The position numbers and the translations under genes are program-made. A stretch of DNA of 64,000 nt from positions 1,314,283 through 1,378,282 of the forward strand of contig NZ_JACIEK010000001.1 of NCBI RefSeq assembly GCF_014196835.1, written 5' to 3'. This stretch comes from Aureimonas pseudogalii (GTDB lineage Bacteria > Pseudomonadota > Alphaproteobacteria > Rhizobiales > Rhizobiaceae). Below are positions 29,108 through 38,888 of this stretch, piece after piece; the first letter of the stretch is position 1; each line of letters begins with the position of its first letter. The notes below the pieces were generated by a model, which saw only the letters and a list, made by a program, of their open reading frames with translations, was not told the origin of the DNA and did no database searches.

Positions 29108-30217
29108 ATGTCCGCCTCCCCCGCCTCGTCCGATGCCGGCGCCCCGCTTCCCTTCGGCTCGACGATCGGCATGATCGGCGGCGGCCAGCTCGCCCGCATG
29201 ATGGGCGCGGCCGCTGCACGGCTGGGCTACCGGATGCTGGTGCTCGATCCCGACGCCGCCTGCCCGGCGGCGCAGGCCGCCAACGGCCAGATCGTGGCGC
29301 GCTACGACGACGTCGCGGCGCTTCGCCAACTCGCCGAGCGTTCGGACGTGGTGACCTACGAGTTCGAGAACGTGCCGGTCGGCCCGCTGCGCACGATCGA
29401 GGGCCGCGTGCCCATCCGCCCGCCTGCGGTGGCGCTGGAGGTGGCGCAGGACCGTGTGGTCGAGAAGGCTTTCCTCAACGGCATCGGCATTCCCACCGCC
29501 GAATGGCGGGCGGTGGACGACCCGCAGGAGCTCGACCACGCGCTCTTGCAGCTCGGCGGCGACTGCATCCTCAAGACGCGGCGCCTCGGCTACGACGGCA
29601 AGGGCCAGGCCGTGCTGCGCCAGGGCAGTCCGCATGGCGACGCCTTCGCCAGTCTCGGCGCCGTACCCTCGATCCTCGAGAAGAAGGTCGCCTTCACGCG
29701 CGAGATCTCGGTGATCGCCGCGCGCGGCGCGGACGGCGCGCTGGCAAGCTTCGATCCGGCCGAGAACGTCCACAGCCTCGGCATTCTCAAGCGCTCCACC
29801 GTGCCGGCCGCGGTCTCCTCCGTCGTGGCCGCCCAGGCCGCCGAGGTGGCATCCCGGATCCTCGATCATCTCGGCTATGTCGGCGTCATCGGCGTCGAGT
29901 TCTTCGTGCGCGCCGACGACACGCTGCTCGTCAACGAGATCGCGCCGCGAGTGCACAATTCCGGGCACTGGACCGAGGCCGCCTGCCTCGTGTCGCAGTT
30001 CGAGCAGCACGTGCGCGCCGTCGTCGGCCTGCCGCTCGGCCTCGCCGCACGCCATGCCGACTGCGTGATGGAGAACCTCATCGGCGCGCAGGTCGAGCGC
30101 GCCGGCGCGCTCGCCGCCGAGCCCGCCACCATGCTGACGCTCTATGGCAAGGCGGAGGCCCGCCCCGGCCGCAAGATGGGCCATTTCACCCGGCTGACGG
30201 CGCGCGGCGACGCCTGA
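29108..30217 (+). CDS. purK: N5-carboxyaminoimidazole ribonucleotide synthase
   Basis: ATP-grasp enzyme, 369 residues, makes N5-CAIR from AIR, bicarbonate and ATP. Visible are GMIGGGQLARMM at the N-terminus, ATP-grasp segments around CILKTRRLGYDGKGQ and the metal ligands in GVEFFVRADDTLLVNEIAPR, and HNSGHWT. It is the partner of purE. Its terminator lies at 30354. Confidence 0.96.
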   Translation: MSASPASSDAGAPLPFGSTIGMIGGGQLARMMGAAAARLGYRMLVLDPDAACPAAQAANGQIVARYDDVAALRQLAERSDVVTYEFENVPVGPLRTIEGRVPIRPPAVALEVAQDRVVEKAFLNGIGIPTAEWRAVDDPQELDHALLQLGGDCILKTRRLGYDGKGQAVLRQGSPHGDAFASLGAVPSILEKKVAFTREISVIAARGADGALASFDPAENVHSLGILKRSTVPAAVSSVVAAQAAEVASRILDHLGYVGVIGVEFFVRADDTLLVNEIAPRVHNSGHWTEAACLVSQFEQHVRAVVGLPLGLAARHADCVMENLIGAQVERAGALAAEPATMLTLYGKAEARPGRKMGHFTRLTARGDA

Positions 30218-30310
30218 GATGACGACGCCCCGGGCTTGCCCGGAGCCTGCGGAGGACGGGCAGCCGCACCCCGGACGAGGCGATCCGTCACGTCCTCGCC
30301 TCTCGCATGG

Positions 30311-30340
30311 TTGACATCCGACCCCCTCCCCGGCTATCGG
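30311..30340 (+). promoter_or_regulatory. Possible promoter upstream of rpmJ
   Basis: A perfect TTGACA at 30311-30316 is followed after 17-18 bp by CTATCG/TATCGG, a plausible though imperfect -10. Transcription would start just before the hairpin at 30354. Confidence 0.35.
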
Positions 30341-30353
30341 ACACCCCAGGCAG

Positions 30354-30377
30354 ACGCGCCAGCGATGGCGCGTTTTT
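30354..30377 (+). terminator. Terminator after purK / leader hairpin of rpmJ
   Basis: A perfect 7-bp ACGCGCC/GGCGCGT stem is followed by four T residues. It is likely the purK terminator, but it also sits downstream of the possible rpmJ promoter. Confidence 0.75.
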
Positions 30378-30434
30378 CATTGTGCGGCGGAACGGGCTCC
30401 TTCCGATCGTCGCCCCCACCGACGGTCGAAACCC

Positions 30435-30560
30435 ATGAAGATCAAGAACTCGCTGAAGTCCCTCAAGGGCCGCCACCGCGCCAACCGCCTGGTTCGCCGC
30501 AAGGGCCGCGTCTACATCATCAACAAGGTGGCGCCGCGCTACAAGGCGCGCCAGGGCTGA
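30435..30560 (+). CDS. rpmJ: 50S ribosomal protein L36 (41-residue form)
   Basis: 41-residue basic protein beginning [18 protein letters not shown] and ending KARQG, the long zinc-free L36 form of Alphaproteobacteria. It is a single gene, separated from purK by a terminator. Confidence 0.95.
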   Translation: MKIKNSLKSLKGRHRANRLVRRKGRVYIINKVAPRYKARQG

Positions 30561-30637
30561 GCCCGCCGCGCGGGATCGCTTCCCGCCGCACGACGATTTG
30601 CATTTGACGGCGCGCACGGACGGACTAACCTCCTCCG

Positions 30638-31369
30638 ATGCGCGCTTTGTCTTGTGTCCTCCTCGCCAGCTCCCTTCTCGTCGGCGGCACCGCCCTCGCC
30701 CCGGCGCAGGACGTTCCCTCGCCCGAAATCGGCCGGGCGCAGGATGCGCCGCCGCCGGGCGCGCCGACCCTTCCGAACGGTCCCGAGGCGGCTTCGCCCG
30801 CCGAGCCCGGTTCCCCGGCGATCGCCCCGCCAGCCTTGCCGCCGGCATTGCCCGTCCCCACCGATCCCGCACGCCCCGCCGCCAGCCGCGCGGAGCGGCT
30901 CGACACGCTCTTCGCCGAGTTGAAGCGGGAAGCCGACCCCGACAAGGCCGGCGTGATCGCCGCGCGCATCCAGGCCGAATGGCTCGACAGCGGCAGTGCC
31001 ACGATAGACCTCCTGATGGGCCGGGCTGCGCAGGCCGCCTCCCGCAAGGACATGGCCGCCGCGCTCGATCTTCTCGACCAGACCATCGTGCTCGCCCCCG
31101 ACTACGCCGAAGGCTGGAACCGACGGGCCACGCTCCAGTACGGCGCCGACCGCTTCGACCTGTCGATCGCCGACGTCGAGGCGACGCTGAAGCGCGAGCC
31201 CCGGCATTTCGGCGCGCTGGCGGGCCTCGCCACCATGTACGAGGAACTCGGCCGCCGCCGTGAGGCGCTGGCGACCTACGAGCGCGCGCTGGCGATCTAC
31301 CCGGCGCTCAAGGCCGCACAGGATTCGGTGATCAAGCTCGCCGACGAGTTGGCGGGCGAGCGGGCCTGA
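30638..31369 (+). CDS. Exported TPR protein
   Basis: 243-residue protein with a signal peptide (about 1-23, ending ALAPAQ), a Pro-rich linker to about 85, and at least three TPR-like helical repeats (MAAALDLLDQTIVLAPDYAE, GWNRRATLQYGADRFDL, REALATYERALAIYPALK). It is probably periplasmic and has no enzymatic motif. Homologues in rhizobia are of unknown function. Confidence 0.8.
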   Translation: MRALSCVLLASSLLVGGTALAPAQDVPSPEIGRAQDAPPPGAPTLPNGPEAASPAEPGSPAIAPPALPPALPVPTDPARPAASRAERLDTLFAELKREADPDKAGVIAARIQAEWLDSGSATIDLLMGRAAQAASRKDMAAALDLLDQTIVLAPDYAEGWNRRATLQYGADRFDLSIADVEATLKREPRHFGALAGLATMYEELGRRREALATYERALAIYPALKAAQDSVIKLADELAGERA

Positions 31370-31410
31370 GGGCGTTGCACGGCTCGCCTTCGCCGGCGCT
31401 CGCCTCCACG

Positions 31411-31441
31411 AAAAAGGCCCGCACAAAGCGGGCCTTTTTTG
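31411..31441. terminator. Bidirectional terminator between TPR gene and pyk
   Basis: A perfect 12-bp stem beginning AAAAAGGCCCGC with an ACAAA loop and terminal T-run lies between convergent genes. Confidence 0.9.
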
Positions 31442-31465
31442 TCTCGTTCGCCGATCGTCCCGAGA

Positions 31466-32898
<1,433 letters not shown>

Positions 32899-32902
<4 letters not shown>

Positions 32903-33390
32903 GGCTGCTCGTTGCCCCCGCGTGGTGATTCGGTCAGCTGAACCATCCAACTGCCTTGGCCGCCGGTGTCATACTCCCGGAAGCCCATTTTCTGAAATCC
33001 TCGGGCGAAGCAGTCCTTCACCCCGACGATGCGGAATTCGTTCTCAGCGATGCACATGTCGATGTCGCCCGCCCAGCGCCCGAGACCCTCGGAATCCTCG
33101 GCGTAGAGATAGTAGTAGCGCGAGTGCAGCTCGCCCTCGACCACCGAGCGACAGGTGGTCGCGGGAATGCGCCACCAGCCCTCGCTGACCCAGCCCTCGG
33201 CCGTGCGCTGGCCGACGGCGACGCCGACGAGCGTCTGCGTGCCGTTGCAGACGCGAAAGTCGGCGCGCGCGGCCGTGGCCGTGAGCGGGGCGGCCACGGC
33301 GCCGAGGCCGAGGGCCAACAGCCAAGCGGCCAGCGTGGACGAGAGCGGCGCGCGGAGGCGCGCGGCGATCGGGCGGAAGGGCTGGAGCAT
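32899..33390 (-). CDS. DUF1036 family exported protein
   Basis: 163-residue protein with a signal peptide (about 1-43, cleavage after AARA) and a DUF1036 domain with FRVCNGTQ, GWWRIPATTCRSV and YAEDSEG. Four cysteines suggest disulfides in the periplasm. The ATG at 33390 has GAGG close upstream. It is translationally coupled to pyk, a pairing seen in rhizobia, with no known biochemical link. Confidence 0.82.
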
Positions 33391-33598
33391 CCTCGACAAA
33401 ATTCCCTGGCACACGGATGGTTCGCGCGACGCGTTTCCTTGGCATAGCCGGGAATAGCGTCAACGCAAGGATGGCCTCGCTGTGGCCGGACACTTTTTTG
33501 GGGCGCAGCGCGCCGCCGCTTGCGGGCCCGGCGCCTGCGCCCGATATCGCGGGAACGGAGCCGGGCGTCCCGCAGCGGCCGAGCCAGGGAGCGGACCG

Positions 33599-33910
33599 AT
33601 GGCGGACCCGACCGACCAGAGCATGACCACCGAGATGGAGGCCGCGGTGTTCCGTCGCCTGCGCGACCATCTGAACGCGCGCGGCGACGTGCAGAACATC
33701 GACATGATGAATCTGGCCGGCTTCTGCCGGAACTGCCTCGCCAACTGGTATCGCGACGCCGCGCTCGAGGCCGGCGGCGCGATGACCAAGGACGAGGCGC
33801 GCGAGATCGTCTACGGCATGCCCTACGAGGAATGGCGCGAGCGCCACCAGGTCGAGGCGAGCCCGGCCGCGCTCGGGGCCTTCGAGGCGAACCGGCCGCG
33901 CGAGTCCTGA
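33599..33910 (+). CDS. DUF1244 family protein
   Basis: 103-residue protein with the conserved core [18 protein letters not shown] and [16 protein letters not shown]. The CxxC pair could bind metal. The function is unknown. The ATG at 33599 gives the usual N-terminus ([16 protein letters not shown]). It is divergent from DUF1036-pyk across 208 bp. Confidence 0.87.
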   Translation: MADPTDQSMTTEMEAAVFRRLRDHLNARGDVQNIDMMNLAGFCRNCLANWYRDAALEAGGAMTKDEAREIVYGMPYEEWRERHQVEASPAALGAFEANRPRES

Positions 33911-34157
33911 GCCCGACGGAGCGTGGCGAAGGCCCGGCCCGCCGATGCGTGAGCGAGGATGGGGCGACCCGTTGGCTTGGGGTCGCATCGGCGCGCCGCC
34001 TCGGGTAAACCTTGCGGTAACCATTTCGCGGCATCGAAGAGAGCCCGCGCGCCCACCGGGACGACGGCTTGCGGGCCCGAAGAGATCGCAAGCCCCACCG
34101 GCGTCACGCCCCCACAGACGGACGCCGTCCCGCCCGTCGCATCATCAGGCTCAAGCC

Positions 34158-34313
34158 ATGTCCCAGACCGCCGAGAATGCCGCCGAGACCAACGTCGCCG
34201 CCGACGAGCTGCGCTCCTTCGTGGAGCGCGTCGAGCGCCTGGAGGAGGAGAAGAAGACGATCTCCGACGACATCAAGGACGTCTACGGCGAGGCGAAGTC
34301 CCGGGGCTTCTAG
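34158..34313 (+). pseudogene. DUF2312 gene truncated after 51 codons
   Basis: The frame encodes the N-terminal helix of a DUF2312 protein ([30 protein letters not shown]) and stops at TAG right after the GF codons. Intact members run on with DTK and another 35 or so residues. Base use matches the core genes around it. I read it as the chromosomal copy cut by an insertion whose left end is at about 34314. A short functional product cannot be excluded. Confidence 0.8.
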
Positions 34314-34396
34314 GCCCCCCCAGAAAACCGATTCAGCCCTGCATCAGCAAATAGTTAGGTGGACGCCATCTACGCGTCACATCGAGAGGCAAGACC

Positions 34397-34660
34397 ATGT
34401 CCCAGACGGTTGAGAATACGGCGGAGACCAACGTAGCCGCCGACGAGCTGCGTTCCTTCATCGAGCGCATCGAGCGTCTCGAGGAGGAGAAGAAGCAGAT
34501 AACTGACGATGTGAAGGATGTGTACGGGGAAGCTAAATCCCGAGGCTACGATACAAAGGTGCTCCGTAAGGTCGTTTCACTGCGCAAGCAGGACGCCAAC
34601 GAGCGTGCCGAAATGGACGCGATTCTGGATCTCTACCTTCAGGCCCTCGGCATGGTCTGA
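34397..34660 (+). CDS. DUF2312 family protein, full-length copy
   Basis: 87-residue helical protein with [39 protein letters not shown] and [11 protein letters not shown]. It is near-identical in protein sequence to the truncated copy over the shared 50 residues but uses different, less G+C-rich codons. That points to a horizontally acquired homologue rather than a recent tandem duplicate. It most likely replaces the gene broken by the island. Confidence 0.88.
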   Translation: MSQTVENTAETNVAADELRSFIERIERLEEEKKQITDDVKDVYGEAKSRGYDTKVLRKVVSLRKQDANERAEMDAILDLYLQALGMV

Positions 34661-34668
34661 ACGGTTGA

Positions 34669-35469
34669 TCAGACAACCTGATCATCGTCCCCAGCAAGAG
34701 CTAGCAGAAGTTCGAACTCACGCTTGCGGATCAGTTCTGACTCCGGCGGCGCCACCATCATCAGTCGGCCCGACACGTACATAAGACCGAACTCGCGCAT
34801 CTCCACTGGGTCCCGCAGGCGCGCGAGTAGTTGCCGCAAGCGCACCCGGTCGGATGGATCCATCGTCGACGACTGTGGCAGGGTCGCTTTTTCGCTCGCG
34901 CCTTCCACCAGCGCGTCGACGTCGATGGCCGGCATTGTCCTCAATGATGCCCGAAGGAGGTCTAACTTGCGCTTCGCCTCCAATCCTTCTTCAATCTTCT
35001 CCCGGACGGCCATCTGATCCTCGAAAGGCAGCTCCGCGAGCGAACGCTCGTAGCTCGCTTTCCGCTTCGCTGGCAGGTGTGGGCCTCGAGACACGGTCTC
35101 CTCCGCCAGTCTAGCACGGACGTACCCTCTCAGCCCTTCGTCCTGTCTGATGAACGGGGCGGTAGGACCTGTCCATATCCCGGTCCCCGAAGTCTCGCGA
35201 AGGCGAAGTCGTACGTACGCCTCAATAAGAGACGGGTTCAGGCGTAGTGGCTGACGGCTGAATTGTATGGCACGGACCGGATCGAGCCGTTTTGCCAACT
35301 TGAGGGCCTCGCCAGACAGGATGGCGTCGCACGCCATCCGCAGTCGTTCCAGCGTGCCTAACCGCACTTCGGGCCTCGGAGTCCTGCGCGCCTCCTCTAC
35401 AAGCCGAGTCATGAGTGCGGTTGCCGTCGAGGGCGGCTCTTTGCCCTCCGCGGTTCGGCCGCCGCTCAA
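34669..35469 (-). CDS. Third gene of recombinase trio (GmtX-like)
   Basis: 266-residue protein, mostly helical and charged, without recombinase catalytic residues. Recognisable stretches are RLGTLERLRMACDAI and RQPLRLNPSLIEAYVRLRL, plus a long helix around LPFEDQMAVREKIEEGLEAK. It starts at TTG in a TTGA overlap with the large recombinase stop. Its place as the small non-catalytic third member matches GmtX of gamma-mobile-trio islands and is analogous to TnpC of Tn554. This is assigned by context and length rather than a firm motif. Confidence 0.6.
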   Translation of the reverse strand: MSGGRTAEGKEPPSTATALMTRLVEEARRTPRPEVRLGTLERLRMACDAILSGEALKLAKRLDPVRAIQFSRQPLRLNPSLIEAYVRLRLRETSGTGIWTGPTAPFIRQDEGLRGYVRARLAEETVSRGPHLPAKRKASYERSLAELPFEDQMAVREKIEEGLEAKRKLDLLRASLRTMPAIDVDALVEGASEKATLPQSSTMDPSDRVRLRQLLARLRDPVEMREFGLMYVSGRLMMVAPPESELIRKREFELLLALAGDDDQVV

Positions 35470-38400
35470 AACACCGACCCTTCCGAACCGTCATCACTCT
35501 CGCCTTTAGCTGCGGGCTGACGCCCTTCGAGGATCTGGCCGATCTGTCGAAGGTCGTCTTGGCTCGCGCCTTCCACCAAGAGCTTCTCGACCTGCTCGAT
35601 GTCCGCGCCTTGGCTGAATAGGAACTCTCCAAGCAAGTCGAGGAGCTCAGCCTCCTTTTCGAGACCGGAGCCGGCAATCATCCCGCGCATCCCGGAGGCG
35701 TCTACGATTTTGCGAAGTCCCCCGGACAGCAATTCCGCTGTTCCTGGCGGAACGTCCACAGCCGCGGCTGTCACGATCTTCGCTTCCGACAGAAGACGAT
35801 GCGCGAGCTCTAATTCATGCATTTCCTCTAGGCGGATCTCGATATCCGCCAGCGAAGCCTCCGTTCCGGCCAAGACGAGAGTTCGCGCGTCGATGCCCTC
35901 ACGTGGCTCTTGCAACATAGCGACACACTTTGCGATGAGTTCGCTCTCCGCCTGCATCTCTGCGAGAATGGCTGCACGGAACTCTACGTTCTTCCGGGTT
36001 ACGCTCCTCAAATGAGCAACCGGCTTGTCTTCGTCCTCGAGCTCCCGGATCTGCCGATTTACTTCGCGGTCTCGGTTGCTGGAGATCTGGTACTCCATCG
36101 ACAAAGCGTTGTAGCGGAAGACCAAACCACTCAGAAAGCGAGGGCCGGACAGGCGGAAGCGGCAGCCCGCGCCGCATGCCCGGTGTCGCCACACGGGACC
36201 ATACTTCTTCGCAGACAGGCGCTTCCCTCCGGTCTCGCACGACCCGCCGACGCAGACCCCGTGAGCGAAGAAATCCAAGAAGCCGATTTGACTGCCGGCG
36301 TACTGCATGACGCGGTCCGCGCCGATACTGTCGTCCTCGCGGACATGCACAGCTTCGGCTGCAAGCTCGGCCAGAGCACCCGGCTCATTGCGTGCGGCTC
36401 GCTCGACCACTTCCTTGCGCGCTGCCATGAGGCGCACCATGGCATCGTGCACTTGCTTCGAGGAAATGGCCCGGTAGCGCATGGACATACCGACCGTAGC
36501 GTGCCCAAGCGCCTTCTGAATGGTATGATCCTCCTCGTCTGCATCGAACATGGCGGTGGCGGCGGTCACCCGCATCGAGTGCATGTCGAAGTGAGCCAAT
36601 CCGTTCTCGTCGAGTAGGGGGTAGTGATACCCAAGATGCGTGTCCACCAACGGTTGGCAGTGTTTGAGTAGTGCACGCCAGTAGAACATCACCGAACTCG
36701 AAGATGGCGGATAGACCCGCCTTGCGTCGGGCAGGCGAAACAAAGGATAGGTCGCACGTTTTCTGCCCAACGCCAGCCTCTCCATTCCCATCTCCGGGTC
36801 CTTAGGGATAATCGGTGACCGCATCGGATTGTATCGCCGCTGAAGCTCGACCATTTCTTGGACAGCGGCAGGAAGATGCGGAGCGATGAACTCGATTTCG
36901 TGCTCGCGCAGGATCTTGTCCGTGTTGAAGAACATTCCGAGCGCTGTCTGGCCCTCGCCATGGCCCAGCTTATACAATCGCAGGAACCCTTCCTTCCTTT
37001 CGAGCGTCGCATCAGGCGATGTATTGGGAAGTTCGCGAAGGCCGTCGATATCAACGACGAATTCGTCCCGCTCTCCGCTATCCAACCATCTGACGCTCGA
37101 CAGCCGGGCCGGTGAATGGAGGATGATGTCAACGATTAGGGGCACCGCCGGCCAGAAGACCGTTTTCGCCTTGGTAGCGCCTTCCTCAAGGACGGTGTAG
37201 TAATGCTTGCCAGCTTTGCGGCTTCGCGCGAGCGCGTATCCGTCCCGTCGATGCTCGGTGGCAATAATCGACAGAACTGCCAAATCCATCGCCGGACGGT
37301 TCGTCCGGGTTCCACGAGGCTCAGCCTTCTCTGTGTCCATTTTGGCATCGAATGGACATGAGCGGAGACCAGAAAACCCATCCCGTATGGCAATACGATT
37401 CCAAAGGTTGGCGAGTTGAGAAATCGCACGTCCGTGAACACTCTCCCCGAAAAACTCCCGGTTCTTCGACAGGAAGCCTACGAAAGTCGAAGGCGGAGGG
37501 TTCCCTGATCCGTCGTTGACATGCAGAGTTCGAACTACTTCCGACATATCTCGCGGCGCCATGGTTTCCGACAGCGTTAAGAGATAGATTAGCCAAGCGT
37601 TACAAACAGTAACCGGGTTAGAAAGGCTTTCAACCCCAAGCAAGGGAAGCGCATCCCGCAGGTAAAATGCCCAGTCCCGTACGTGTTCTGGTATCGAAGT
37701 GACTTCAGCTTTGAGACAAGCGGCAGCCTTCTCGGTGTTGCGGTGGCTAGGGTTGACGCACCAGTTGAAAAGATCGACGCCGGACTTGGCAATACGAAGG
37801 CCGACTGTGAAGATGGGATGGGTGGGCGTCGCCGCGAAGTCAATGTTGAAGTGCGTCGCCGCTAACTGGTAGACCCGGTTGATGCCGCCGGACATCAGGG
37901 CATTCGATGATCCGTATGTTTGCATCCAGCCTTTCATCGCGGCAAGACAGGTGGGGGCGAACTTCGGTTCACACCAAGCGTTGCTAGCAAACGTTGTATA
38001 GAGGAACGCTGTAGCGGCGCACCCGTTCGATGTTCCTCGGCCGGCGGCGGACAAGCTAAGAATCTGCTCGGCTAGTGAGCGGTTGTGCGACGGTACGGAC
38101 AGCATAAGACAGAACGGGATTAGATTTTTGGGATACCGGGCGCGGAGGTACCGTGCAACGCCAATCGGCCAGACCCATACCCCACGCGCGACCAAGTAGT
38201 GGGAGAACCAAACAGGCGCGTAGACGATCCCGTTCTTAGCTCCTACTTCTTCAACCGTCTTTTGCCCGGCTGTGGCAAGCAGCGAAGCCTCGGCGGCGTT
38301 AGCCAACGCCCCAAGCGCCTCGGCTGGCGCAGCGTGCGACCCCAGAAGGTCGTCCATCATTCGAGTTCCCAAAAGGGCACGCTGATCGGTCTTCAGCACC

Positions 38401-38888
38401 CATTCAAGGTCATTTTGCTTCTTGGTCACCGAACGGATCACCGCGAGCTGACCTTCGCGGGACAATGCCTCGAGGATGCCTGACAGGCCACCTTGAACCT
38501 TCCGCAGCCTCTGACGTTTCTGCCCCTGGACCGTTCGTTCAACGGCGGCCCCGATTTCAACCAGTGCGTCGACTACAACCTGCTCCTTCAGAAAGGCTAA
38601 GCGAGGCGGGTTCCTACCTCCTTTCCTGAAGCCGAACAGTTCGTCGGGATCAAAGCCATCGGCAAAGCCGAGGTTCCCCCACCGATCCGTGATCTCGCCG
38701 TTCGTCATCGACCACAGCTCGCCAAGCAAGCCCATCGCATGGCGCTGGAACTCACCCCACAGCCGAAGCAATTCAAGGTGGTCGGGCATGCGGATGACGA
38801 CGACCGTGTCATCCGAAAGGTTGGCGTAAACGCCCGGCTCGGCATCAGCGAAATGGACGTTGCGCTCGTTCCTGAACTCAAGCCGCAT
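35466..38888 (-). CDS. Large tyrosine recombinase of trio (GmtZ/VPA1269-like)
   Basis: 1140-residue protein. The C-terminal half has a tyrosine-recombinase core: a first-box Arg in PARLSSVRWL, the HxxR of DMHSMRVTAATAMF and QKALGHATVGMSMRYRAIS with the candidate nucleophile Tyr, all at about 765-805. A cysteine-rich patch follows at about 880-905 (GVCVGGSC, RACGAGC), possibly a zinc knuckle, then coiled-coil. The N-terminal 500 residues are unassigned. It overlaps the upstream recombinase by 11 bp. Length and position fit GmtZ (VPA1269 family). Confidence 0.75.
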   Translation of the reverse strand: MRLEFRNERNVHFADAEPGVYANLSDDTVVVIRMPDHLELLRLWGEFQRHAMGLLGELWSMTNGEITDRWGNLGFADGFDPDELFGFRKGGRNPPRLAFLKEQVVVDALVEIGAAVERTVQGQKRQRLRKVQGGLSGILEALSREGQLAVIRSVTKKQNDLEWVLKTDQRALLGTRMMDDLLGSHAAPAEALGALANAAEASLLATAGQKTVEEVGAKNGIVYAPVWFSHYLVARGVWVWPIGVARYLRARYPKNLIPFCLMLSVPSHNRSLAEQILSLSAAGRGTSNGCAATAFLYTTFASNAWCEPKFAPTCLAAMKGWMQTYGSSNALMSGGINRVYQLAATHFNIDFAATPTHPIFTVGLRIAKSGVDLFNWCVNPSHRNTEKAAACLKAEVTSIPEHVRDWAFYLRDALPLLGVESLSNPVTVCNAWLIYLLTLSETMAPRDMSEVVRTLHVNDGSGNPPPSTFVGFLSKNREFFGESVHGRAISQLANLWNRIAIRDGFSGLRSCPFDAKMDTEKAEPRGTRTNRPAMDLAVLSIIATEHRRDGYALARSRKAGKHYYTVLEEGATKAKTVFWPAVPLIVDIILHSPARLSSVRWLDSGERDEFVVDIDGLRELPNTSPDATLERKEGFLRLYKLGHGEGQTALGMFFNTDKILREHEIEFIAPHLPAAVQEMVELQRRYNPMRSPIIPKDPEMGMERLALGRKRATYPLFRLPDARRVYPPSSSSVMFYWRALLKHCQPLVDTHLGYHYPLLDENGLAHFDMHSMRVTAATAMFDADEEDHTIQKALGHATVGMSMRYRAISSKQVHDAMVRLMAARKEVVERAARNEPGALAELAAEAVHVREDDSIGADRVMQYAGSQIGFLDFFAHGVCVGGSCETGGKRLSAKKYGPVWRHRACGAGCRFRLSGPRFLSGLVFRYNALSMEYQISSNRDREVNRQIRELEDEDKPVAHLRSVTRKNVEFRAAILAEMQAESELIAKCVAMLQEPREGIDARTLVLAGTEASLADIEIRLEEMHELELAHRLLSEAKIVTAAAVDVPPGTAELLSGGLRKIVDASGMRGMIAGSGLEKEAELLDLLGEFLFSQGADIEQVEKLLVEGASQDDLRQIGQILEGRQPAAKGESDDGSEGSVF

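Noticed and set aside
34158-34313. Truncated DUF2312 copy as a sequencing or assembly error
   Set aside because: The two copies differ at many synonymous positions and are followed by different sequence, so they are distinct alleles rather than an assembly duplication.
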